DNA of 64,000 nt from Oligoflexia bacterium (GTDB taxonomy: Bacteria; Bdellovibrionota; UBA1018), in assembly GCA_023701205.1 (NCBI GenBank), contig JAMPXJ010000004.1, forward strand, positions 1-64,000, given 5' to 3'. How positions within the stretch are numbered: the first letter of the stretch is position 1; every line of letters begins with the position of its first letter. The position numbers were made by a program, and so were the translations under genes. Below the pieces are notes generated by a model. That model ran no database searches, was not told the DNA's origin, and saw only the letters and a program-made list of their open reading frames with translations. Below are positions 44,531-53,000 of the stretch, in pieces.

Positions 44531-44797
44531 TCAGGCCGCCTTCCGCAGCGCCACGCGCAGCGCGTGCAGCTGATCGAGCAATCCGAGGATGATCGGGATC
44601 GCCTCCTCGTTCACGCCGAGATCCCGCTGCAGCTCGTGGATGAGCCGGAGCCGCGCGAGATCCTCCTCGTCGAAGCCCGCTTCGATGGGATCCGCCGGAA
44701 CGATCCAGCGCGCGCGCAGGCAATGCAGCACGAACTGGCGACTCACCCCCGCGCGCTCGCAGGCCTCGCTGATCACGAGCAGCCGTTTCACGCCCAT
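44531..44797 (-). CDS. cbpM: Chaperone modulator CbpM
   Basis: An 88-residue MerR-like protein (LLVISEACERAGVSRQFVLH, then EEDLARLRLIHELQRDLGVN) matching CbpM, which binds the J-domain of CbpA and inhibits its chaperone and DNA-binding activity. It overlaps the end of cbpA by ten bases, the usual operon order. Convergent with the cytochrome gene. Confidence 0.85.
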   Translation of the reverse strand: MGVKRLLVISEACERAGVSRQFVLHCLRARWIVPADPIEAGFDEEDLARLRLIHELQRDLGVNEEAIPIILGLLDQLHALRVALRKAA

Positions 44798-45690
44798 TTC
44801 CGGATCGCCTCCTCGAGCTCCGGCGCGAGCCGCTCCGGCAGCTTCACCCTGAGGCTCACGATCTGATCTCCGCGCACTCCCCGCCGGGAATCAAAAAGCC
44901 CTCTTCCGGCGATCTTCAGGCGCCGGCCCGTATTCACCCCCTGAGGGATCCTGAGCAGCACGTCGCCGTCGATCGTCCGCACCCGTTCCTCGCCGCCTTT
45001 CACCGCCTCGCCGAGCGGAATGTCGAGCTCGGTGTGCAGATCCGCCCCCTCCTGGCGGAAACCTTCCATCGGCAGCACCCGGATCTCGATGAGCGCATCA
45101 CCCGGAGGCGCGCCCGACGCGGGCGAAAGGCCCTGTCCCGGCAGCCGCAGCTTCATCCCGCTTCTCACCCCGGGCGGGATACGCACGCGCAGGTGCTTGC
45201 CGCCCGGAAAGCTAACCTCGCGCTCGGCCCCGCGCGCGGCCTCGCCCAGGCTCACCTCGAGGCGGTACTGCACGTCCTCGCCGCGAGTCGGGCCGCGAAA
45301 GCCCCGCAGGAGCGATTCGATGAAAGCATCCTCGTCCGGGAAACCTTCGGGTCCTCCGCCGCCGCGTCCGAAAGAGAACGAGTAGCGTCCGCCGCCCGGT
45401 CCTTCCTGGGTGCGCGTATAGAACGGCCCGCCGTGCGCGCCGAAAGGTCCCCCGCCTTCCGCTCCACCGAAGGCCGCCTCCCCCGCACGGTCGAACTTCG
45501 CGCGATTCTCCGGATCGCCGATCAGCTCGTAAGCGCGGCTGATGTCCTTGAAGCGGCGCTCGGCCTCGGGCTTGCCCGGATTCAGGTCGGGATGGAACTT
45601 CTTGGCGAGCCTGCGGTACGCGGCGCGGATCTCATCCTGCGTCGCGTTCGGCGCCACTCCCAGAACCTGATAAGGATCCAGCCCCGCCAT
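44788..45690 (-). CDS. cbpA: J-domain chaperone CbpA (DnaJ class)
   Basis: A 300-residue DnaJ-type co-chaperone: J-domain at the N-terminus with the HPD motif in KKFHPDLNP, a Gly/Phe-rich linker (residues about 75-115), then two C-terminal peptide-binding domains with no zinc finger. Pairing with cbpM identifies it as CbpA rather than DnaJ. It stimulates DnaK. Confidence 0.9.
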   Translation of the reverse strand: MAGLDPYQVLGVAPNATQDEIRAAYRRLAKKFHPDLNPGKPEAERRFKDISRAYELIGDPENRAKFDRAGEAAFGGAEGGGPFGAHGGPFYTRTQEGPGGGRYSFSFGRGGGGPEGFPDEDAFIESLLRGFRGPTRGEDVQYRLEVSLGEAARGAEREVSFPGGKHLRVRIPPGVRSGMKLRLPGQGLSPASGAPPGDALIEIRVLPMEGFRQEGADLHTELDIPLGEAVKGGEERVRTIDGDVLLRIPQGVNTGRRLKIAGRGLFDSRRGVRGDQIVSLRVKLPERLAPELEEAIRKWA

Positions 45691-45723
45691 ACGGCAAGGC
45701 GAGCTGCAACTGCGCTGCCAAGC

Positions 45724-46836
45724 TCACTCGTAGTTGAGCGGCAGAAGCTCCGGCACGACGAAGCGCCCGTTCTTGCGCACGAGCTTTCCGTCGAAGTAGA
45801 GCTCCCCGCCGCCGTGAGTCTCGCGCTGGATGAGCACGAGATCCCAGTGCACGGAGGACTTGTTGCCGTTGTCGCAGTCGTCGTAGCTGTTGCCCGGCGT
45901 GAAGTGGATGGAGCCCTTGATCTTCTCGTCAAAGAGCGTGTCGTTCATCGGCTCGAGCACGTAAGGGTTGACTCCGATGGCGAACTCGCCGAAGAAGCGG
46001 GCGCCCGCGTCGGTATTGAAGATCTGCTCGAGCTCGCGCTGATTGTCCGGCGCGCTGAACCTCTCGATCCGGCCGTTCTTCACCTCGAGCCGGATATCGC
46101 GGAAGAGCGTGCCCTGATAAAGCGACGTGGTATTGTAGCTGATGACGCCGTTGACCGAATCCCTGACGGGCGCGGTGAAAACCTCGCCGTCCGGGATGTT
46201 CACCTTGCCGTCGCACTTGATGACGGGCAGGCCCCTGATCGAGAACTCGATGTCGGTGCCGGGCGCCACGATGCGCACCCGGTCGGTCCGCTTCATCAGC
46301 GCGACCAGGGGATCCATCGCCCGGGACATCTCGGCATAATCGAGATTGCAGACGCTGAAGTAGAAATCCTCGAACGCCTCCTGACTCATTTTGGCCATCG
46401 TCGCCATCGCGTAGTTGGGGTAGCGCAGCACCACCCAGCGTTTCTTCAGGCGCGTCTTCATGTGCACCTCGGCGAGGTGATGCTCCTGCTTGAGCTTCTT
46501 CTTCTCCATCGGGAGATCGCCGAGCTGATACGGGTTGGAGGCGCCGCGAACGCCGATGTAGGCGTCGACCTTTTCCATGATCGCCTTGTGGAACGCGGCA
46601 AACGCGCGGTTCTGGTCCTCGTCGGCGTGCGCGAAAAACGGCTTGGTCAGCTCGTCATCAAACGCGTTCCAGAAGGGAACGGCCCCTTTCGCGGTACCCA
46701 GCCGGATGATCTCCGCTCCGAGCTCCCGCGTATCCGCGCCGACCATGTCGACGTAAAAGACCTCGCCCTTCTTCAAGTTCAGGCTGTAATTGACCAGATT
46801 GGATGCCAGCTGGGTGATTCTCGGATCGGTTCTCAT
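45724..46836 (-). CDS. M29-family aminopeptidase
   Basis: A 370-residue metallo-aminopeptidase of the thermophilic aminopeptidase T family. Metal-binding Glu/His/Asp are seen in DGEVFTAPV, FFGEFAIG, GSIHFTPGNSY and SSVHWDLV. Cytosolic: no signal peptide. Divergent from the PPC-domain gene (86-base gap to its likely ATG). No operon partner. Confidence 0.9.
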   Translation of the reverse strand: MRTDPRITQLASNLVNYSLNLKKGEVFYVDMVGADTRELGAEIIRLGTAKGAVPFWNAFDDELTKPFFAHADEDQNRAFAAFHKAIMEKVDAYIGVRGASNPYQLGDLPMEKKKLKQEHHLAEVHMKTRLKKRWVVLRYPNYAMATMAKMSQEAFEDFYFSVCNLDYAEMSRAMDPLVALMKRTDRVRIVAPGTDIEFSIRGLPVIKCDGKVNIPDGEVFTAPVRDSVNGVISYNTTSLYQGTLFRDIRLEVKNGRIERFSAPDNQRELEQIFNTDAGARFFGEFAIGVNPYVLEPMNDTLFDEKIKGSIHFTPGNSYDDCDNGNKSSVHWDLVLIQRETHGGGELYFDGKLVRKNGRFVVPELLPLNYE

Positions 46837-46921
46837 GAATGCCCTCTTTTCGGGGCCTGATACTAGTCTCCGCGGAACGGCGATTGCAAATTATTTAGCG
46901 GCCGGAAACGCGGCCGTATCT

Positions 46922-47407
46922 ATGGATTGGGAGATGCTTTCCGAGCATGAACAGGACCGGACCTACCTGCTGCTTTTCAAGAGCGGGGATGAGGTCATCC
47001 GGGAGCTGACGCGCTTCGCGCGCGAAACCGGGATCACGGCCGCGCACTTCACGGCCATCGGGGCCTTCAGCGAAGCCACGCTCGCCTATTACGACTGGGA
47101 AACCAAGAGTTACCAGGACATCCCCGTGCGCGCGCAGGTGGAGGCCCTGATGGTTGCGGGCGATATCGCATTGCAGGAAGACTCCCCGATGATCCACGCG
47201 CATGCCGTCGTGAGTAATCCCGACGGGTCGACCCGCGGCGGACACCTCCGTCACGCGATCGTGCGGCCGGCGCTCGAGCTCGTGCTTCGGGAATCCCCGC
47301 GTTACCTGCAGCGCAACTTCGACCCGGAGTCCGGCCTGGCGCTCATCGATCTGAACGTCATCGCGGGGCACCGGCCATTCAGAAAGCTGCGGCGAAAAGC
47401 AGGCTGA
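46922..47407 (+). CDS. PPC-domain (DUF296) protein
   Basis: A 161-residue protein with the plants-and-prokaryotes-conserved fold: TYLLLFKSGDEVIRELTRFA, then ITAAHFTAIGAFSEATLAYYD and the metal-site segment IHAHAVVS...GGHL. In plants the domain is fused to AT-hooks; bacterial single-domain members are trimers of unknown role. The ATG at 46922 fits the family's length; an upstream ATG (46835) would overlap the divergent gene. Confidence 0.8.
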   Translation: MDWEMLSEHEQDRTYLLLFKSGDEVIRELTRFARETGITAAHFTAIGAFSEATLAYYDWETKSYQDIPVRAQVEALMVAGDIALQEDSPMIHAHAVVSNPDGSTRGGHLRHAIVRPALELVLRESPRYLQRNFDPESGLALIDLNVIAGHRPFRKLRRKAG

Positions 47408-47410
47408 CGA

Positions 47411-47656
47411 TCAGTGGTGATCGCCGCACATTCCGCCGCCCAGGCGCAGGCCCGCGGGCGTTTCGACGATCTTGCCGCGCGCCATGAGGAACTCGATCAG
47501 CTGCGCGCCTGTCATTCCTTCGCTCGAGCAGGTATGGAAGCGGGCTTCCGAACCGAACTTCATCTCGATGGCGGTGATCAGGCCCTGATACGAAAAAGCC
47601 TGGTCGGTTTCCATCATCATCTGCATTACATCGTGGCCATGAAAGGAGTTCATCAT
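47411..47656 (-). CDS. yecH: YecH family metal-binding protein
   Basis: An 81-residue protein (MMNSFHGHDVMQMMME...) closely following YecH: a His-rich N-terminus, GLITAIEMKFGSEARFHTCS and GMTGAQLIEFLMARGKI. The conserved His and Cys residues (HGH, HTCS, CGDHH) look like a metal site. The start at 47656 removes 24 upstream residues not found in the family. Confidence 0.8.
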   Translation of the reverse strand: MMNSFHGHDVMQMMMETDQAFSYQGLITAIEMKFGSEARFHTCSSEGMTGAQLIEFLMARGKIVETPAGLRLGGGMCGDHH

Positions 47657-47724
47657 GCCGGAGCTATACAACAGGGCCCTCATCCGGCCAAGCTGATCTT
47701 GACGCGACCCGAGCGGCCGCCCCG

Positions 47725-48132
47725 TCAAGCGGCCCGCCGGCGGAGGCGCCGGACAAGCTGGCGCTCGAGCTTGAGCAGAAGCTCCTGCAGTCCGCCCACC
47801 GCCTGGTGAACCTCCTCGGGCGAGACGATCCGCTCCTCCACGGAGTTCATCAGCTCGGAAATTCCTTCGAGGACCTCGAGAAAGACCTCGAGCTGCGCCT
47901 CCGTAGGGGCGCGCTGCGCCGGCTCGAAGTCATGCACGATGAGCTCGGTCTTGCCGCCATGCCCGTGGATCGCGCGCACGTCCTCGATGGACTGATAGAA
48001 ACAGACCGTACTCATGCCCGAGAGCCAGCGGATGGCGCACCAGCCATTGGTGAACTCGACGCCTTCGACGACCGGGCCGGTGCCGCTCACCCCGGTCTCG
48101 TCCTCTCTGCGATACAGGTGGAATAGCTTCAT
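47725..48132 (-). CDS. Hypothetical cytoplasmic protein
   Basis: A 135-residue protein, MKLFHLYRREDETGVSG at the N-terminus, beta-rich in the first half (VVEGVEFTNGWCAIRWLSG, STVCFYQSIEDVRAIHGHGG) and helical in the second, ending in an Arg-rich tail. Unknown. It is divergent from aceK (86 bases apart) and could be co-transcribed with yecH. Confidence 0.55.
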   Translation of the reverse strand: MKLFHLYRREDETGVSGTGPVVEGVEFTNGWCAIRWLSGMSTVCFYQSIEDVRAIHGHGGKTELIVHDFEPAQRAPTEAQLEVFLEVLEGISELMNSVEERIVSPEEVHQAVGGLQELLLKLERQLVRRLRRRAA

Positions 48133-48218
48133 GGCCGCGACCCTCCGTCCGCGGGCCCATGCCGCACGGCAATCGGCCGTCCCTCTGGGCTGGCTTCCCG
48201 CATGCAAGATCCGGGAAC

Positions 48219-49961
48219 ATGGCGCCGGCCGCCCAGATCGCCCGCACCCTGCTTGACGGCTTCGACAAGCACTACCGCATCTTCCGCGTGGCGAGCGTTG
48301 CCGCGCCGGAGCTGTTCCGGAGGCAGCGCTGGTCGGAGCTGCGGGCCGCCAACCGCGCGCGCATCGATCTCTACGACCTGCGCGTGCAGGAAACCGTGGA
48401 GCTGCTCAAGCGCGATCCGGAAGCCCGTGACGAGAGCCTCTGGCCTTCGATCAAGCAGGCCTATATCGGGCTGCTCTACGGCCACCGCCAGCCCGAGCTC
48501 GCCGAGACTTTCTTCAACTCCGTGGCGACCCGGGTCCTCCACCGCACCTACCACAACAACCAGAACATCTTCTCGCGCCCTGCCGTGGCCACCGAGCATA
48601 TCGAGGGCGAGCAGCCCACCTACCGCTGTTACTATCCCGTCTCGACGGGGCTGCGGCGATGCCTGCTCCAGATCGTCCGGGATTTCGGGCTCGACGTCCC
48701 CCTGGCGCATCCCCGCCGCTGCACCCGGAATCTCCTGCACGCGCTCCGTTCGTGGGAGCCCGCGCGACGCAAGCGCGAGCCTAACTTCCACATCCAGGTG
48801 CTTTCGTCGCTGTTTTACCGCAGCCGCGGCGCGTACGCTCTGGGCCGGGTGGTCAACGGCGCGCGCAAGGCGCTCTTCGCGATCGCGCTGGTCCACGCGC
48901 CGCAGGGCGGGCTCGTCGTCGACGCGCTGGTGAAGGAAAAGGAGGACCTCGCCAATCTCCTCAGTGTGGCGCACGCGTATTTCCTCGTCGACATGGAGGT
49001 GCCTTCCTCCTGGATCGACTTCATCCACGATGCGCTGCCCGAAAAGCCCAAGGCCGAGCTCTACACCGCGGTCGGGCTCGAGAAGCAGGGCAAGACCCTC
49101 TTCTTCCGCGACCTGCATCAGCATCTGAAGCATTCCGACGACCTTTTCGCGCTCGCCCCCGGGGCGCGCGGCATGGTGATGCTCGTCTTCACGCTGCCTT
49201 CCTTCCCGTTCGTGTTCAAGATCATCCGCGACCGCTTCGAGCCGCCGAAGGACACCTCGCGCGCGCACGTGATGGAGAAATACCGGCTCGTGAAGATGCA
49301 CGAACGCATCGGAAGGCTCGCCGACACGCTCGAGTACGCGGATATCGCCCTGCCGCGCGCGCGCTTCGAGCCAGGGCTGCTGGAAGAGATGCGCCGGCTC
49401 ATTCCCGGCAGCATCGAGCTCACGGGCGCCAGCCTCACCCTCCGCCACGCCTACGTCGAGCAGCGGCTGACCCCGCTGGATCTGTACCTGCGCGAAGCCG
49501 ACGCCCTCCGGCGCGAGCACGGGCTTCGCGAGTACGGCCAGGCGCTGCGCGAGCTCGCCGCCTGCAACATCTTTCCGGGAGACATCCTGCCCAAGAATTT
49601 CGGCGTTTCGCCCTATGGTCGCGTGCTCTTTTACGACTACGACGAGGTCTGCTACCTGACGGAGTGCAACTTCCGCGAGATGCCCTCGCCGCGGAACGAG
49701 GAGGACGAGCTGCGAGCGGAGACCTGGTACTCCGTCGGGCCGCACGACATCTTTCCCGAGGAGTTCGCCACGTTTCTTTTCCCCACTTCCGAGGAGCGGG
49801 CGCGGTTTCGGGAGCTGCACGGCGAGCTCTTCACCGCGCGCTTCTGGCTCGACGCGCAGAGCCGCGTCCTGGAAGACATCGAGCCGGAGCTCTATCCGTA
49901 TCCGCCATCCATCCGTTTCGAGCCTCCGGCCCTGGCGCCGCCCTTGCGGGCGGCGGGCTAG
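48219..49961 (+). CDS. aceK: Isocitrate dehydrogenase kinase/phosphatase AceK
   Basis: A 580-residue protein matching AceK in full length (E. coli about 578). Motifs: YRCYYPVSTGLRR near residue 150, MVMLVFTLPSFPFVFKIIRD with the ATP-site Lys, and FPGDILPKNFGVS...FYDYDEVCYLTE as the catalytic part. AceK phosphorylates isocitrate dehydrogenase to divert carbon into the glyoxylate shunt and removes the phosphate again. No aceA or aceB is adjacent. Confidence 0.95.
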   Translation: MAPAAQIARTLLDGFDKHYRIFRVASVAAPELFRRQRWSELRAANRARIDLYDLRVQETVELLKRDPEARDESLWPSIKQAYIGLLYGHRQPELAETFFNSVATRVLHRTYHNNQNIFSRPAVATEHIEGEQPTYRCYYPVSTGLRRCLLQIVRDFGLDVPLAHPRRCTRNLLHALRSWEPARRKREPNFHIQVLSSLFYRSRGAYALGRVVNGARKALFAIALVHAPQGGLVVDALVKEKEDLANLLSVAHAYFLVDMEVPSSWIDFIHDALPEKPKAELYTAVGLEKQGKTLFFRDLHQHLKHSDDLFALAPGARGMVMLVFTLPSFPFVFKIIRDRFEPPKDTSRAHVMEKYRLVKMHERIGRLADTLEYADIALPRARFEPGLLEEMRRLIPGSIELTGASLTLRHAYVEQRLTPLDLYLREADALRREHGLREYGQALRELAACNIFPGDILPKNFGVSPYGRVLFYDYDEVCYLTECNFREMPSPRNEEDELRAETWYSVGPHDIFPEEFATFLFPTSEERARFRELHGELFTARFWLDAQSRVLEDIEPELYPYPPSIRFEPPALAPPLRAAG

Positions 49962-49980
49962 GCGCGATGCCGCCGCCCGC
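49946..49980 (+). terminator. GC-rich hairpin over the aceK stop codon
   Basis: A perfect 11-bp inverted repeat (GCGGGCGGCGG at 49946-49956, complement at 49970-49980) encloses the stop codon in a 13-base loop. Not followed by T residues; may act as terminator or 3' stabiliser. Confidence 0.4.
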
Positions 49981-50018
49981 CCGCCGACCGCAGCCGGCCC
50001 CGTGTCCAGGGAGACACA

Positions 50019-50047
50019 TTGAATCCGGCAAATTAAATGGATAAACT
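50019..50047 (+). promoter_or_regulatory. Promoter for the giant repeat lipoprotein
   Basis: TTGAAT at 50019-50024, a 17-base spacer and TAAACT at 50042-50047, the same -10 as other genes here but with a recognisable -35. +1 near 50054 gives a leader of about 25 bases. Confidence 0.45.
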
Positions 50048-50079
50048 ATAACCAGTGTTTTTGCGGAACGTTCGTGGAC

Positions 50080-53000
50080 ATGTTTAAAACAGGCGTTTTT
50101 CCTCATCTCGGATTCCGGCTCGGGGTCGCGTTCGTGACCTTCACGCTCGCCTCTTGCGCGGCGAAGCTGAATGCGCCCATTCCGCTGGAAGCGAATTCCC
50201 CGGATCTCATCACTCAGAACGGCTTCACGCTTAGCCCGACGGCCAGAACGATTTCGACCGGCGGAACGATCGCGTTCAGCGCCTCCGGCGGACTCGCCCC
50301 TTATACCTTCGAGCTCTATTACGGCATCGGCACCGTGCAGGGTGAGTCTGGATTGTATACGGCGCCGGGGGTTCCAGGAGATGCGGTCGTGCGCGCGGTC
50401 GATGCCGAAGGGGCCGAGGCCTACGCCGGAATCCTCGTGACGGACTCTCCGGTGATCAATCCTACTTCCGTGGCGCTAGCTGCTGGCAACTGGTATCCGT
50501 TCTCAGTTTCGGGCGGAAGCCAGCCCTATGCGTTCTCCATCGCGTCGGGCGAAGGTTCCGTCGACTCGGCAACGGGCAAGTTCACGGCGGGCGCGAACGC
50601 GGGTTCGACCACCATCCGGGTGACCGACGCCAAGGGACGGATCTCAGATGCCGCCGTCACGATCACGGGGCAGCTCTCGCTCACCGAGGATACCGTGACC
50701 GTGCCCCTTTCGGAGTCCCACGCGTTCAGCACCTCGGGCGGCGTGCCGCCCATCCGCTACAGCATCCTTTCGGGCGGGGGACAGATCGATGCGTCGAGCG
50801 GCGTTTACCTGGCACCTGCCACGATGGGGGTTGCCGTCGTCAAAGCCGAAGACAGCCTGGGCAATATCGACACGGCGATCGTCAGCCTCAACAACCCGCT
50901 GCGAGTCAGTCCCGCGCAGATCACGCTCACGCAGGGGTCGACTTACCTTTTCAGCGCCATGGGCGGGAAGCCGGCCTACACCTACTCCGTCTCCGGCCCC
51001 GGCCACGGCTCGATCCTGGAGGCCACCGGCGCGTATACGGCGCCGGGTTCCGCTGGCGGGCCCTATACCGTGACCGTCACCGATGCCGAAGGGGCGACCT
51101 CAAGCGCCGAGGTCACCGTGAACCCGAGCCTGAGCTTCATCCTCCCGAACGTCACGCTCGCCGTGGGCGACACCTTCGACTTTTCGACGATCGTCTCGGG
51201 TGGCTCCGGTGGCATCAGCTATTCGGCGCCTTCCTCACACGGCACCTTCGCAGGCGCAAGCTACACCGCTCCGGCGTCCCCGGGCATTTACACGATCACC
51301 GCACGAGACTCCCAGCTGCCTTCTCCCAACACGGCCCAGGCCACGGTCATCGTCAATCCCGCGCTCTCCGTTTCTCCCGCTACCCTGACCCTCGCCGCCG
51401 GAAACACGCACTCTTTCTCGGCTTCGGGCGGCGTGCCGCCCTATTCGTATTCGACTTCCTCAGGCTCGATTCACACCACGAGCGGCGCCTTCATCTCGCC
51501 AGCCTCGGCTGGAACGGTCACCGTCACCGTTCGCGACGCACGCCTGCATGAGGCGAACGCCACGGTCACGGTCAACGCGGCTGTGGCCATCTCGCACCCG
51601 ACCCGGACCATCGTGGCAGGCGGGTCGTTTGACTTCGATGCCTCGGGCGGGGTGCCGCCTTATACCTTCTCCGTCGCTTCGGGCGGAGGCTCGGTCGTCT
51701 CGTCAAGCGGCGTTTACGCCGCTGGGGGCGCAACAGGCACCGCCACGGTGCGCGTGAGCGACTCCCTGGGCAACTCCTCGGATGCGCTCGTCACGATCGT
51801 CGCACCCCTTGCCATCGCGCCCGGAAGCATCTTCCTTCAGAAGGGCAGCGGGATCGTCTTCAGTGGCAGCGGCGGCCTGCCATCCTACTCTTTTGCCGTG
51901 CTCTCGGGCGGAGGCACGATCAACTCTTCAACGGGAGCTTACACGGCACCCAGCACTGCGGGTGCGGCTACGGTCCAGCTCGCCGACGCTCTCGGGGGCA
52001 CGGCCACCGCGAGCGTGACCATCTATGACGGCCTTGCGATCTCGCCCTTCTCAAGGGTCATGACCGTCGGGAGCAGCGCGACTTTCAGCTCGGCAGGCGG
52101 TGTGAGCCCTTACAGCTACTCCGTGATCTCGGGCGGCGGCACGATCCATGCCTCGAGCGGCGTCTACACGGCGCCAGGCGCTGCGGGCACGACCACGGTT
52201 CGCGTCACCGATGCCCAAGGCAACACGAGCGACGCCGCGGTCACGATCCGTCCCGCGCTCTCGATCAGTCCGACTTCAAAGACCCTTTCCGTGGGCAATG
52301 GAGCGACCTTCGCGGCCGCCGGGGGGATTCCCCCTTATTCCTATTCGCTCGCCGCGGGCACAGGCACGATCAGCGCCTCGAGCGGCGATTACACCGCTCC
52401 CGGCACCCCGGGCACGGCAACCGTGCGCGTCACCGATGCCGCAGGCGCCACAGCCGATGCGACGGTCACGGTCAACGGCCCGATCAGTCTGAGCCCGGCA
52501 TCCACGCAGCTGGTGGCCGGCGGCTCAAGAACCTTCACCGCTTCGGGCGGTGTCGCTCCCTATGCTTATAGCGTTGCCGCGGGCGACGGCTCGATCACTG
52601 CCGGTGGCGACTACACCGCCGGAGCGTCATCGGGCTCCGCGACCGTGCGTGCGACGGATTCCCTGGGCAACTTCGCTGAGTCCTCGATCTCGATCTATCA
52701 GCCTCTCGCGATCAGCCCCACCAGCAAGACGCTTTCGATTTCCAACAGCTTCACCTTCAGCGCCTCGGGCGGGATCCTTCCTTACACCTTCAGCCTCGTC
52801 TCCGGCGAAGGCGCGATGAGCGCGGCCGGGCTCTACCAGGCGCCTGCCGTGCAAGGCACGGGGACGGCCCAGGTCAGAGTGCGCGACTCGGCTTCTCCTC
52901 AGAACGAATCCGTCGCCACGATCACGATCACCGGCGGTCTTGCCATCAGTCCTGCAACCGCCACCGTCGCCGCGGGAGCCACGCAAAGCTTCTCGGCTAC

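Noticed and set aside
45034..46860. A 608-codon plus-strand frame opposite cbpA and the aminopeptidase
   Set aside because: Shadow frame; composition and lack of motifs argue against coding.
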